Origin: Photobacterium profundum SS9
GTDB lineage: Bacteria > Pseudomonadota > Gammaproteobacteria > Enterobacterales > Vibrionaceae
Assembly (NCBI RefSeq): GCF_000196255.1
Contig: NC_006370.1
Location: 2,245,411 to 2,309,410 of the forward strand
DNA: 64,000 nucleotides
Direction: 5' to 3'
Shown here: in pieces, positions 6,925-16,755 of the stretch
How the letters are laid out: every line of letters starts with the position of its first letter
How positions within the stretch are numbered: the first letter of the stretch is position 1
Notes under the pieces: generated by a model
Seen by the model: the letters and a program-made list of their open reading frames with translations, nothing else
What the model was told of the DNA's origin: nothing
Databases searched by the model: none
Position numbers and translations under genes: made by a program

Positions 6925-8689
6925 GTAACTTCTCAATAAGCCGAGGCAGGGTGGGCTTTCTGGAGCACCAGAGAGCCTAAAGATGGGATTACATTACTTT
7001 GAGAAATTCGGTCGTTGAGATATTTCCAGAAGGAAACCCCTAATTTTCGGCACGTTTTTTTCAGGCTGGAAAAGGTATCTCGGCATTGTCGGCCAAGATC
7101 ACTACGAGTACCTCCACTGACTTTGCGCCGCTTGACCTGCTCCCTTAGATCATTTTCGCTTCCATTTGTATGGATTGGAATTTCTGGTCGTTCCAATACC
7201 AGCAATAAGCTTGATTTTAATTTGTTTAACCGCTTTAGTTGCTGATTAAGGAGCTCATAGCGGGTTTTCTGAGTAAATAGCCGATCGAACTCCTTCGACA
7301 GAGCTGATTTCTTCGTGTCGCAAGGCTGTTTTTTGTATTCTTTCAGCTCCTTGTAGAACGACCAAATCTCATCACGTACTTGTGCGATGTCTTCTCGATG
7401 TCCCTCATTCAACGGAATAAGCTTGTGGACCAACCGCTCCGCATGTACCCAGCACAAACCATGTTGTAGAACCTTAAACTGTCCAGCACCATCACTGATC
7501 ACAGCGAGTTTACCCAAAGCTTCATTCTCTGACGCGCAACCCAATAGGGCACCTTCAGTCGCTATTTGAATATGCCTTTTTACGACAATACCCAGCTGAA
7601 CTAGATGAGCAGACCATTCCTCTTCACATCCAAAGTTGGTCACTGGTGTGTTTGCTAACAATGCTAACTGGGGAGCAGGGAGTTTATTTGTCGCCATATA
7701 GTTTAGTGCGCAGGTGTTCACCTGATAACCCTTGTTTCCAGCCCGAAGGAGTGACAGGAAGTTGATCCGATTTTTTCGGTCTGAACTTTGAAACCAAGCA
7801 AACCACTCATTGCCTATGTGGGTGACAAAACCGTTCTTGCCCTGATGCCTAGCTCCGGTGTCATCTGTTGTGATATAGCCAGTGCTTTGCAGGCCTGCAG
7901 CCAGAAGTTCGGCTTTTTCTTCATGCAAATCATCATGATTTTCGGTCAATAAGCGATTTAATTGGCCACTGGAAATATCGATACCCCATTCTCTAAGTTG
8001 TTCCAACAACAGAGGCTGAGTGACCTGACATTGATGATACTGATAGAGGATGTAGCTTCTTAGTCGAGTGCCAAAGTGTTGGCCTGCTAGTCCATTAGGC
8101 AAGGTAGCGGTAACCGTCGAACCATCAGGTAATAGATAGCAAGCTAAGCGATAACGTACATTGCACGACTGTATCTCTAGCTCTTGGACGACAAAATCTC
8201 GGTAGCCCTTGAATCGTGCCCCGATAGGTAAAGGTTGTTCTGGCTGGACAATGTTATCCTGATGAATGGTCAGCGTTTGATTTTTGCTACGCTTGGTAGA
8301 GCCGGACCGTTTGTTATCAGTCGAGCCTTGGTCTGACTTTTCATCGGTATTTGTGTCGAGTTTACTCGGCTTGAACTTGGGCCGTTTTTTCTGCCCTTTT
8401 AGTACGTTGATCTCGTCTTTAAGGAGGGTGATTTCTTCTTGTTGGCGCTCAACCGTATCGGAAAGCTGCTCAATGATCCCAATTAAGCCTTTTACCAAAG
8501 GGGTTTGCTCTGACTCTGGAATGTCTGGGAGATTAATTTTCATTGAGACAAAAGGCTCTACGTGGTTAGAGGCTACTATTTTGAAGGTTTGAAAGGATCA
8601 ATCAAGCCGATCTTAGAGATCCTAACATTAATTTTAAAAACACTATCAGGATCACTCTTCGCTTATGCCCCGACTTATTGAGAAGTTAC
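6925..8689 (-). mobile_element. IS66-family element, copy 1 (1765 bp)
   Basis: Ends GTAACTTCTCAATAAG and its inverted copy at 6925 and 8689 bound the element. It is flanked by a perfect 8-bp target duplication CTGCTGGA (6917-6924 and 8690-8697). The same length, ends and gene recur at 25142-26906 in the opposite orientation. Confidence 0.9.
6933..8543 (-). CDS. IS66-family transposase, copy 1
   Basis: A 536-residue DDE transposase. It has an N-terminal coiled coil (about residues 18-52), a basic linker, a cysteine-containing zinc-finger-like region, the catalytic Asp residues in TTDDTGARH and ISDGAGQFK, and the Glu in HTNGSENDLRE near the C-terminus. The element has no TnpA/TnpB accessory genes, as in the single-gene (ISBst12-like) branch of IS66. 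It differs from copy 2 by one residue (Ala249 here, Thr in copy 2), so the copies diverged very recently. Confidence 0.9.
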   Translation of the reverse strand: MKINLPDIPESEQTPLVKGLIGIIEQLSDTVERQQEEITLLKDEINVLKGQKKRPKFKPSKLDTNTDEKSDQGSTDNKRSGSTKRSKNQTLTIHQDNIVQPEQPLPIGARFKGYRDFVVQELEIQSCNVRYRLACYLLPDGSTVTATLPNGLAGQHFGTRLRSYILYQYHQCQVTQPLLLEQLREWGIDISSGQLNRLLTENHDDLHEEKAELLAAGLQSTGYITTDDTGARHQGKNGFVTHIGNEWFAWFQSSDRKNRINFLSLLRAGNKGYQVNTCALNYMATNKLPAPQLALLANTPVTNFGCEEEWSAHLVQLGIVVKRHIQIATEGALLGCASENEALGKLAVISDGAGQFKVLQHGLCWVHAERLVHKLIPLNEGHREDIAQVRDEIWSFYKELKEYKKQPCDTKKSALSKEFDRLFTQKTRYELLNQQLKRLNKLKSSLLLVLERPEIPIHTNGSENDLREQVKRRKVSGGTRSDLGRQCRDTFSSLKKTCRKLGVSFWKYLNDRISQSNVIPSLGSLVLQKAHPASAY

Positions 8690-9113
8690 CTGCTGGAGCA
8701 ATGGGTGCGCCAGTATTTGCGTCTACCAATAAAGACGCTTGCAGTTCGTAGCCAACATCGAGAGCGTGTGACATCTTAGTTTTATCTAACTTACTATGAT
8801 GTTTAGCGAAATTGATATGGCACCAATCATGAGCCATTAATACATATCGATTTTGACTTTCTTTCACACCAGAACGAGCAAGTCCCAGCATCGGGCCACT
8901 TAGCATAGGAAAAGTCACATCCTCATTATGATAAAAACGCCATGTTGCTTGTGTCGATGCCCATGATTGTGTGTGGTGGCGAAGAGATTTTACACCTGGT
9001 GCATTGCTAGAATTAACTGTCATGTGTTCCATTATAAGGGTCTGATAACGCTTAGATAATCTTGATTCAAGGATACAGGGTAATTGATGTTGTTCAAAAA
9101 GAGTCATCGTCAA
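8690..9113 (-). pseudogene. IS4-family transposase, N-terminal part
   Basis: First 141 residues of the interrupted transposase, including the first catalytic Asp in LMAHDWCHI. The frame reaches the end of the target duplication after GAPIAPAG and then enters the IS66 end, where it picks up a short foreign tail and a stop. The sequence continues at 6916 without loss of frame. Confidence 0.8.
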
Positions 9114-9376
9114 TACTAATGAAATGAAAGTTAACTCTCTTGATCGTTGATCCTTAGATCAGTTCTCTTCTCTTGGCCGATTGGTTAATTCGCAACCATT
9201 TTGTGTAGATACCTATGGCTCTAACCTTCAGAATTTCGCGTCTAATATCCAACGAATAAAAAAGTAACAACATGATTATTAACAATAATTACAGCCAAAT
9301 AATGACGTTCTATTTTTTTGAATAAGACACACAATTTTTTCCGCTATCTTCGACATGCCCTCCCTTTTATAGTTAA

Positions 9377-10009
<633 letters not shown>

Positions 10010-10077
10010 GCATTGATGCTATCAATGACTTTTAGATAACCAATTAAACTGCCAGCTAAGAATTATTTTAGCTATTT

Positions 10078-10117
10078 GCCTTATCGGATCACATTGTTCG
10101 ATAAGGCTTTTTTATTT
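10078..10117 (+). terminator. Intrinsic terminator of azoR
   Basis: GCCTTATCG and CGATAAGGC form a 9-bp stem followed by a run of seven T. Confidence 0.9.
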
Positions 10118-10268
10118 TATGGCGTGATATCTCAACTTCAGCTTTCTCTGCTTTTCTTCTGTGGCCAACCTACTTAATTTGCTCCAATAATAAATTCCAA
10201 TCTAGGTCAGGCTCTAGCGAGCATGCTACTGCATTGATCCAGTCAGAATATAAAGAGAGAGTAATAAC

Positions 10269-10745
10269 GTGATTAAAACAAACCCCTTCATTGGCAACGA
10301 TACCGACCGTGAACAAATCTGGCACATGCTTGTTAGCCGCGACATTAAAGCATACTGCGATGCAGATTGGTCGCAGGTGGCTGATGATTTCATCGAAGAA
10401 GAATTTTATGCAGTGAATGGTAATAAGAACCCTGACCCAGGCTCATGGAATTTAACATTCTCGACGCTAAGTCATTACCGCGATGAATGGCTAAAACAAG
10501 CCGAACTTGCTCAGCGAACAGAATATGCAGAGCCATTAGAAGCTGCTGTTCACGCGGCAACAACATTGAATCACATTAGTATAGAAAACGGACGGGCGAT
10601 TGCGCGTAAACAGTTTAAAGGCGCAATTAAACGCGCTGATGGGCAATCTGATGAACTATTATGGCAAACGCTATACTATTTAAAAAGCACAGATACTGGC
10701 TGGAAAATTTGTGGGTTTACAGGTTACCTTCCCTATACTGAATAA
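10269..10745 (+). CDS. NTF2/SnoaL-like hypothetical protein, 158 aa
   Basis: A soluble protein with no catalytic motif that I can name. The alternation of amphipathic helices at the N-terminus (REQIWHMLVSRDIKAYCDADWSQVADDFIEE) and strands at the C-terminus (TGWKICGFTGYLPY) resembles the SnoaL/NTF2 cone fold, often used for small-molecule binding. The start is GTG at 10269 after an AGAGAGAG purine stretch. It stands alone between azoR and a bidirectional terminator. Fold assignment is by pattern only. Confidence 0.6.
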   Translation: MIKTNPFIGNDTDREQIWHMLVSRDIKAYCDADWSQVADDFIEEEFYAVNGNKNPDPGSWNLTFSTLSHYRDEWLKQAELAQRTEYAEPLEAAVHAATTLNHISIENGRAIARKQFKGAIKRADGQSDELLWQTLYYLKSTDTGWKICGFTGYLPYTE

Positions 10746-10766
10746 CGCTTACTGTACGTATAATTC

Positions 10767-10823
10767 AAAAAGCCATGCGATAGCCTATTCACGTGAATAA
10801 TCGACGTATTGCATGGTTTTCTG
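10767..10823. terminator. Bidirectional terminator between convergent genes
   Basis: CCATGC (10773-10778) pairs with GCATGG (10811-10816), flanked by AAAAAG and TTTTCT. It could end both the plus-strand NTF2-like gene and the minus-strand porin gene. Confidence 0.6.
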
Positions 10824-12188
10824 TTAAAAGCCGAACTGTACGTAAACAGTATTGTAATTACTACCGCCTTTAATTCTGCCAAACTGGGAAGCAGATTCAA
10901 AGATTGCAGAACGGTGATGCAAACTATATCCCACCCAAACATCATCCAACGATTTCTGATTAAAGATATCACCAAGATTTACATCAAAAGAAAAATCAAG
11001 ATAGTTTAATAACTTACTTGGCTCGTAGCCCTTACGCTCCATTTCACTGCCTTCGATATAGGTAATCTGACTTGCATAGGATAAACCTTCAGCTAAACCA
11101 AAACGCCATTGCACAGGCCAATCGAAAGTGTAATAGGCTTTAATCGCGAGAACATATTCTTGCGATGAACTTTGTACATCAGATTCCCAATGCCACGCAA
11201 CACCAGGCGTTAAATAGATATCTAACGGTAAACCAAATAGTTCATCAGTCAGCGGATGCCCATAGAAAATGGACGTAAGCTTATTATCAAATTCATCTTT
11301 TTCACGGTTAAACTTAAAAATATCGCCAATGTTAGAAGGTGTTGCCCAACCGTGGGCTATGCGCCAATATGATTTGTTTGATATTGATGATTTTACAGGT
11401 TTGCTGTCATCACGGAAGAAACCAAAGCCAGCATATAACTCACCTTGCCAATCAGCATCAATCGTCGCTGAATCTCTTACATTGATATCAAAACGTCTTG
11501 CGTATGCGCCGCCCAATAAATACAAATTAGACGCGACATGATAACGCGCAGTGGTGCCAAGTTTTAAATCAATGCCGCCGTCTATAGATTCTTGATTCAA
11601 CCCATAATAGTACGAGTTATAATCTGATTCTTTCCATATTAATGAAGCACTTGGTTGAACTAACCAGTTCCCTTCGTCGTAACGCACACCTATCGTAGCC
11701 ACAGAATGAAAGCGCATGCTTGAGTCGAACATCACATCCACTTTAGAATAGATATTTTCATCAATATTAAACTTAAACTGCAGCCCACCATCGCCACTGT
11801 CACCCCCTATTTCATTTTGGAATGATGAAGGTAAATCAATAAAATGCATTCGAATAAGTGCATTCACTTCCCACTCATCTTCTCGGTATAGGTTTAACCC
11901 GCCCTCGGTACCGTAAACAAAAAACCGATCACCTTGATAAAACATCATGGGTACAAACGTACTAACAGTACTATCTGCAACTGCGCTACTCGTAGAATAT
12001 GGGATAGACGCCACTCGAACAGCGGCAGCAATACCCCAATTCTGTTCTTCATCTCGCTTATCACGCAGATCTTGTAATGATACAAAGCCTGTTTTCTTGG
12101 CGTCTTTCTGCTCTACGTTAGATCCCTCACCACCCGCGAAGGCGAATACAGGTAATGACAGTACGAAACAAGCCCAGCGTTTTATCAA
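10824..12188 (-). CDS. MipA/OmpV-family outer-membrane protein
   Basis: A 454-residue beta-barrel protein of the MltA-interacting MipA/OmpV family. It has a signal peptide (MIKRWACFVLSLPVFAFA), then WGIAAAVRVASIPY, the conserved start of the family barrel, many alternating aromatic strands, and a final Phe (YVQFGF) as needed for outer-membrane assembly. MipA proteins scaffold murein hydrolases or act as porins induced by osmolytes and drugs. At 454 residues it is longer than E. coli MipA (about 250), so it belongs to the larger marine subgroup. Single-gene unit with terminators on both sides. Confidence 0.8.
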   Translation of the reverse strand: MIKRWACFVLSLPVFAFAGGEGSNVEQKDAKKTGFVSLQDLRDKRDEEQNWGIAAAVRVASIPYSTSSAVADSTVSTFVPMMFYQGDRFFVYGTEGGLNLYREDEWEVNALIRMHFIDLPSSFQNEIGGDSGDGGLQFKFNIDENIYSKVDVMFDSSMRFHSVATIGVRYDEGNWLVQPSASLIWKESDYNSYYYGLNQESIDGGIDLKLGTTARYHVASNLYLLGGAYARRFDINVRDSATIDADWQGELYAGFGFFRDDSKPVKSSISNKSYWRIAHGWATPSNIGDIFKFNREKDEFDNKLTSIFYGHPLTDELFGLPLDIYLTPGVAWHWESDVQSSSQEYVLAIKAYYTFDWPVQWRFGLAEGLSYASQITYIEGSEMERKGYEPSKLLNYLDFSFDVNLGDIFNQKSLDDVWVGYSLHHRSAIFESASQFGRIKGGSNYNTVYVQFGF

Positions 12189-12288
12189 ATTTACATCCCC
12201 ACAAATGCTACAGATTTACTTATTATTTGATGCAATGATTACTATCTCATTGCTTTATTTTATAAGTTTAACCGTTTAAGAGTAAAAA

Positions 12289-12320
12289 AAGATAAAAAAA
12301 AGCCTGATCATGATCAGGCT
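12289..12320 (-). terminator. Intrinsic terminator of tmaR
   Basis: A perfect 20-bp palindrome, AGCCTGATCATGATCAGGCT (12301-12320), is followed on the minus strand by TTTTTTTATC. Confidence 0.9.
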
Positions 12321-12382
12321 TATATATCACATTCATTTTACACGACTCAGTTTCTATACTACTACCGAGTACTAAACATCAA

Positions 12383-12688
12383 TTATTTATGTGCAATTTC
12401 AGCTTTCTTAAGATCTTTTACATTCTTGCTTACTTCACGACGCTCTTTAGAAAGCTCTGCGCTAACGATGATGTGGTCGTCAACACGATCTTCATAATCA
12501 CCCTTCATGTTTTCAACAATCTCTAGAATCGCTTCTTGGCTCATATCTGGGCGAATGTAGTCCAATAAGTTTTCTAGCAATTCAACACGCTTGCGGTTGT
12601 CACGAATTTTACGGTCGTTATCAAGAATTTCACGCTTCAATTTGTTTTTGCGGCGTGTTTGGCGTACTAGCTCAAGGATATTGTTCAT
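12383..12688 (-). CDS. tmaR: Pole-localizer protein TmaR (YeeX/DUF496)
   Basis: A 101-residue coiled-coil protein matching E. coli YeeX/Tma[44 protein letters not shown] and [12 protein letters not shown] are near-identical blocks. In E. coli TmaR forms clusters at one cell pole and holds the phosphotransferase enzyme EI there, tuning sugar uptake. Length and composition (very high Lys, Arg and Glu; no Cys) are typical. Single gene with its own terminator and a long upstream region. Confidence 0.93.
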   Translation of the reverse strand: MNNILELVRQTRRKNKLKREILDNDRKIRDNRKRVELLENLLDYIRPDMSQEAILEIVENMKGDYEDRVDDHIIVSAELSKERREVSKNVKDLKKAEIAHK

Positions 12689-13105
12689 TTTTTGTCCCTT
12701 AATAAAAATATAAATCTATCTGAACTGACTTAATGCAAGATCTTATTCGGTGGTTATAACACACCAACAGATCACTTAATCACTCAGTTCATTATCACTG
12801 AAATCGTTATAACAGAAATTCGTATAAAACCTCAAGCAATACCACCAGCATTATGCTTTTTACGGAAAAGATATTCGAATTGCACTTAATTAGTGCCCAC
12901 TAGAATCTACTGATTCTAAAATGGCTTCCTTGATTTCGTTCAAGATAATCGAACTATTGTAACAAATGATTATGACAAACATAGGCACCCCTAAAATTTA
13001 GACATTCATGCCTACCGATATGTGAATTAACCCACAAAATCTTCACACGATTATTTGCATTTGGCATATAAGTGCCTACTCTTCTAATAGGTTAATACGT
13101 TTTTG
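12689..13105. other. Intergenic region between tmaR and the first csp gene
   Basis: About 400 bp of AT-rich DNA between divergent genes. It must hold the tmaR promoter and part of the csp promoter. No open frame, repeat or clear operator seen. Confidence 0.5.
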
Positions 13106-13254
13106 ACAGTAATATCGCAATCTGAACAATGAAAACTTCGTGTAACATTTCTACTATAGATTAGTTATCTTGAAGATATTCACCGTTTCAATTTGCACTA
13201 CCCGTTAAATGGTTATTGCCTATAACAGTTGATGTAGAAAAATCAGGAGACAAC
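13106..13254 (+). promoter_or_regulatory. Long 5' leader of cold-shock gene 1
   Basis: The leader shares blocks with the second csp gene: CGCAA..TGAA, then GAAAACTTCGT (13132-13142), then TGAAGA..TTCA, and the ribosome site TCAGGAGACA. Long structured leaders that melt or refold in the cold are typical of cspA-type genes. The shared blocks suggest a common cold-responsive element. Confidence 0.6.
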
Positions 13255-13464
13255 ATGTCTAAAGCAACAGGTACCGTTAAGTGGTTCAATGAAGAAAAAG
13301 GTTTCGGTTTCATCACACAGGATAACGGCGGTGCTGACGTATTCGTTCATTTTCGTGCCATTACGGGCGACGGCTTTAAAACACTAGCCGAAGGTCAAAA
13401 AGTTTCTTATGAAACTGAGCAGGGACCAAAAGGTTTACAAGCTGCAAATGTAGAAGCTATCTAA
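13255..13464 (+). CDS. CspA-family cold-shock protein 1
   Basis: A 69-residue single-stranded nucleic-acid chaperone that melts RNA structure at low temperature. RNP1 (KGFGFITQ) and RNP2 (VFVHF) are both intact. The ATG at 13255 is chosen over the upstream in-frame start at 13216 because AGGAG lies 5 bases before it and the family begins [12 protein letters not shown]. It is a near twin of the gene at 13891; the two are separate transcription units with matching leaders and individual terminators, so this looks like a tandem duplication. Confidence 0.95.
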   Translation: MSKATGTVKWFNEEKGFGFITQDNGGADVFVHFRAITGDGFKTLAEGQKVSYETEQGPKGLQAANVEAI

Positions 13465-13497
13465 CTGTAGATATTTTTTATATAACAGTTTATAAAA

Positions 13498-13518
13498 TAG
13501 GGCTTTTTAGCCCTTTTT
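13498..13518 (+). terminator. Terminator of csp gene 1
   Basis: GGGCTTTTTAGCCC followed by TTTTT. Confidence 0.8.
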
Positions 13519-13734
13519 CCCGTCATTTCTCCACGCTAATTAACAATTTAGACCCAGCCCATCATTTTCATTACATTCCTAGCCTAACCTCTTAAATTAA
13601 TACGTTTTTTAAATGGACAAATGTTATTTTTGTCACATTTTTGATGATAAGTCATTTAAACCATTTGTAACCCCTTGCCCCTCTTCCTGAGCTATGGCTT
13701 AATGGAGTTCGGCTTGTAATGCAGAAATATTTAT

Positions 13735-13890
13735 GCCGCAAATTGAAATAGAAAACTTCGTTCCGCTACTTAGTAATAAGTGTTGTTGTCCTGAAGAGCT
13801 TCAAACTTCTTTTGTCCATAAGTAATACATTATGTTGGCTTAAGTGCGCAATAATGCGTAATAACACAATACAAATTCAGGAGACATAAA
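13735..13890 (+). promoter_or_regulatory. Long 5' leader of cold-shock gene 2
   Basis: Contains the same ordered blocks as 13106-13254: CGCAAATTGAA, GAAAACTTCGT (13751-13761), CCTGAAGAGCTTCA and TCAGGAGACA, with unrelated sequence between them. Conservation in blocks while the spacers differ points to a functional leader. Confidence 0.6.
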
Positions 13891-14100
13891 ATGTCTAAAA
13901 CAACAGGTATCGTTAAGTGGTTTAACGACGAGAAAGGTTTCGGCTTCATCACTCAAGATAACGGCGGTGCTGACGTATTCGTTCACTTCCGTGCAATCAC
14001 TGGTGACGGATTCAAATCTCTTGCTGAAGGCCAGAAAGTATCTTTTGACGTTGAGCAAGGCCAGAAAGGTCCTCAAGCTGCAAACGTTGAAATCGCATAA
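13891..14100 (+). CDS. CspA-family cold-shock protein 2
   Basis: A 69-residue cold-shock protein with intact RNP1 (KGFGFITQ) and RNP2 (VFVHF). It differs from the upstream paralogue mainly at the N-terminus ([13 protein letters not shown]) and C-terminus ([20 protein letters not shown]). AGGAG precedes the ATG at a normal distance. Likely roles are RNA chaperoning and antitermination after a temperature drop; the pair may divide constitutive and cold-induced duty, which the sequence cannot show. Confidence 0.95.
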   Translation: MSKTTGIVKWFNDEKGFGFITQDNGGADVFVHFRAITGDGFKSLAEGQKVSFDVEQGQKGPQAANVEIA

Positions 14101-14123
14101 TTCGCTAATTAATTAGTGATCTT

Positions 14124-14150
14124 AAAAGGGTATCTTACGATACCCTTTTT
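14124..14150 (+). terminator. Terminator of csp gene 2
   Basis: AAAAGGGTATC and GATACCCTTTTT form a strong hairpin ending in T. It may also serve the convergent ddl gene. Confidence 0.85.
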
Positions 14151-14197
14151 GTTTTATAGCAATCAGTATTTAGTCAACACGCAATGCGAGGCATGAC

Positions 14198-15112
14198 TTA
14201 ACAAATATCGTCATATTTTGCAGAATCGAGCAACGATGAAATAACCTGCCCAAAGCTTAGCCCAGCTTCTTTTGCTGCCATTGGAAATACACTTCGTGTT
14301 GTCATTCCTGGAATGGTGTTCATTTCAATCAAGAAAACGTCGCCAGATTCATCCAAAATAGTATCTACCCGACCCCAGCCACGACATCCAAGGGCATTAT
14401 ATGCGTTTAACGCTAATGCTTGCATATCGCGTTCTTGTTCGCTCGTTAGATCACTAGGGCAATGATAAGTCGCACTCTGACTGCCAAATTTCGCATCATA
14501 ATCAAAAAACTGTTCAGACCGAATTTGAACAATGGGTAATGGTTTACCATTAAGCACTGCACACGTATATTCACGACCAGCAATAAAGGATTCAATCAAA
14601 ATATCATCGTCATATTCAAAGGCAGTAATCACCGCCTCTAAAAGGTCAGCATTATTGTCTACCTTTGACACACCAATGCTGCATCCTTGAGATATAGGCT
14701 TAACCACAACAGGGCAAACAACACTCGACAACTGTGCTTTAATGTCTTCTATCGGTGCATGCTTATGAAGGGTTACCCAATCAGCACTCTTTAAACTATT
14801 ACTTTGCCAAATTTCTTTACTATTGAGTTTATTTAAAGACATTGCAGAGGCTAAAGTACCACTGCCGGTATAAGGAATTTTAAGCAAATCTAACAATGCC
14901 TGAACATGCCCGCTTTCCCCTATTCCACCATGTAACGCAATGAACACTTTATCCAGTTTAAAAAAACCCATCAGGGTGACATCAATGTGCTTAGGATCAA
15001 TTGAAATAGCTTCATGGCCCAGCGACTCAATCGCTTTTACAACACATTCACCTGATTTTAAGGAGACAGATCTTTCGCTAGATTCGCCCCCGAGTAATAC
15101 ACCAATACGCAT
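14198..15112 (-). CDS. ddl: D-alanine--D-alanine ligase
   Basis: Joins two D-alanines with ATP to make the dipeptide for peptidoglycan precursors in the cytosol. ATP-grasp features are present: IGVLLGGESSERSVSLKSG at the start, the ALHGGIGESG loop, GCSIGVSKV, GREYTCAVL, and the Mg-binding end VFLIEMNTIPGMT. The ATG at 15112 is used because the upstream alternative is a TTG and a CAAGG motif sits 11 bases before the ATG; this gives 304 residues, normal for Ddl. It lies outside the dcw cluster, so it is either the DdlA-type paralogue or the only copy. Confidence 0.93.
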   Translation of the reverse strand: MRIGVLLGGESSERSVSLKSGECVVKAIESLGHEAISIDPKHIDVTLMGFFKLDKVFIALHGGIGESGHVQALLDLLKIPYTGSGTLASAMSLNKLNSKEIWQSNSLKSADWVTLHKHAPIEDIKAQLSSVVCPVVVKPISQGCSIGVSKVDNNADLLEAVITAFEYDDDILIESFIAGREYTCAVLNGKPLPIVQIRSEQFFDYDAKFGSQSATYHCPSDLTSEQERDMQALALNAYNALGCRGWGRVDTILDESGDVFLIEMNTIPGMTTRSVFPMAAKEAGLSFGQVISSLLDSAKYDDIC

Positions 15113-15387
15113 TATATTAAACAACCTTGTAGCTCATTATATTCACTGTGATTAATAATATATTAATCTGTCAATATGCACACTGCTCAATATATTAAAA
15201 CGAGCCACTGTATACATTTTTAGACATCAAACAGAGAATACACCTACCCCTTGTTTAATAAAGAAACGATTACTGGTTAAATTCGCAGCACAACATCAGC
15301 AGGGTGACAGTGTCACTAAAGGAGGGAATGACAATGATAAAAAAAATACAGCTCAATACCTTTTAGCAAACACTTGTAGCTTGCTTT

Positions 15388-16017
15388 CTAAGACATCATG
15401 ATTCTTAAGCCAAACATTGCAAATAGACCACCGGTAATATAATCAACGATGCTTGATATTCGGCTATATGCTCCTTTCGCTGAGTTGTGCGAAAAAATCG
15501 CAGCAAGCGTAAGGTGCCAGCATAATGTAATTGATGACATTATTAACATAATAGTAAACATCAACCCCACACTAATTTCTTGAGGCATTGAAACACTGAA
15601 TAAACTAACGACAAAGAAACCAGTTTTTGGGTTTAAAATGCTGGTAATAAATGCAGATAAAAAGACCTTTCGTTTTGAGGGAAATACTGCTTGGTGAACA
15701 TCTGTCGTATTTGCCCTATTTTTATCTATTCGTGCTCGATAAATTTGGCGTATGCCTAGGTAAAGTAAATAGCTTCCACCACAGAACTTCATAACCCAAA
15801 ATAATTGAGGGAAAAGAGAAAATAGAATGACAAGTCCTGAACCTCCAAAGAGCGCCCATAACAATATCGCGGAGCTAACACCAAAGGCTGAAAACATTGC
15901 AAGATTACGATCATAATGTAGGGCGGTGTTGATGGTAAGCAGCACATTAGCCCCCGGTGTAACAACCGCTAATATCCAGATAAGAACGACATGACTAACA
16001 ATCAATAAATAATCCAT
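15388..16017 (-). CDS. LysE/RhtB-family amino-acid exporter
   Basis: A 209-residue inner-membrane protein with six predicted helices. The family signature is visible near the start (ILAVVTPGANVLLTINTAL; the usual form is TPGPN) and in the middle (KFCGGSYLLYLGIRQIYRAR) and LNPKTGFFVVSLFSV. Such proteins export homoserine, threonine, lysine or related compounds; the substrate is not predictable here. It stands alone, with no LysR regulator next to it. Confidence 0.88.
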   Translation of the reverse strand: MDYLLIVSHVVLIWILAVVTPGANVLLTINTALHYDRNLAMFSAFGVSSAILLWALFGGSGLVILFSLFPQLFWVMKFCGGSYLLYLGIRQIYRARIDKNRANTTDVHQAVFPSKRKVFLSAFITSILNPKTGFFVVSLFSVSMPQEISVGLMFTIMLIMSSITLCWHLTLAAIFSHNSAKGAYSRISSIVDYITGGLFAMFGLRIMMS

Positions 16018-16115
16018 AGCTCATTTTCCTAAAGTGCTATCAAATGCCTAAAAATCATAATACTCTTTAATTTCCATGTGAAAGCATCAATATGATCCTT
16101 GGTATACAAATATAC

Positions 16116-16631
16116 TCACCTGATTCCATTTATTTTTTTGAATCGTCTAACCTTGGTTCGCACATTTTTCATTGGTGATGATGTATTAAACTGAATCATA
16201 CGTCCAAGCGTCCACTTTTCATACCAACACACACCATAAAGAGCATGGTTATCAAGACTAACCACTAGCAGTAAAATATCTTGTGTTGTCGTTGTGAATT
16301 CACTTTGTAAGCTCGGGTAATCCCAATTTTGATAATCTTTTTGGAAACTCTGTGCCAATAATCCTAGCTGGTTCCATTTGTAGCCAGTCTCTGGGAAATC
16401 GACGCTTTGCCCCTGTGATTGTAGTGAATACCACTTCAAGACAAGCTTCCCCCAGCCAATCAAATATGCAAGCGTATCGCAAACACTAATAGCCGTACCT
16501 TTAACATTCCCTTCTATCGCAATTGTTCTCGACAATTCATCAGGAATTGAACGGTAATCATCTAACAACCTTCCCGATACAAAGGTGATTGCATTGATTA
16601 ATTCATCTTTATTCTGGGGGATTGATGACAT
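16116..16631 (-). CDS. ClbS/DfsB-family four-helix bundle protein
   Basis: A 171-residue protein of the ClbS/DfsB (DUF1706) family: SSIPQNKDELINAI at the start, a central CDTLAYLIGWGKLVLKWY, the GYKWNQLGLLAQSFQKDYQ block, and near the end WTLGRMIQFNTSSPMKNVRTKVRRFKK. ClbS itself protects DNA from colibactin; most family members have no known function and resemble DinB-type bundles. The ATG at 16631 is preferred because GGAG lies 6 bases upstream, although two earlier ATGs overlap. No polyketide genes are nearby. Confidence 0.82.
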   Translation of the reverse strand: MSSIPQNKDELINAITFVSGRLLDDYRSIPDELSRTIAIEGNVKGTAISVCDTLAYLIGWGKLVLKWYSLQSQGQSVDFPETGYKWNQLGLLAQSFQKDYQNWDYPSLQSEFTTTTQDILLLVVSLDNHALYGVCWYEKWTLGRMIQFNTSSPMKNVRTKVRRFKKINGIR

Positions 16632-16755
16632 ACATGACTCCATTCAACTACCGCCTGTAATTTGTGGCGCAATTACGCCACAAATTAACCTAAACACCAT
16701 AATAACAAAGCTCATTCAAACCCAATCTACTGAGAAATAGTGTTTGTTTAATTTT

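Larger units (their letters stand above)
6045..9217 (-). mobile_element. IS4-family element interrupted by an IS66-family element
   Basis: Perfect 16-bp inverted repeats, CATAGGTATCTACACA at 6045-6060 and its complement at 9202-9217, bound the element. Subtracting the nested IS66 copy and one 8-bp duplication leaves 1400 bp, a normal IS4-family length. No target duplication is visible outside the repeats, so one flank may have been rearranged. Confidence 0.75.

Noticed and set aside
13255..14100. Cold-shock gene pair as a mobile repeat
   Set aside because: Similarity is confined to coding sequence and functional leader blocks; there are no terminal repeats or target duplications, so a simple gene duplication explains it.
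16116..16631. ClbS-like gene as self-resistance for a genotoxin cluster
   Set aside because: No polyketide or peptide synthetase genes are near it, and the family is widespread with unknown roles.
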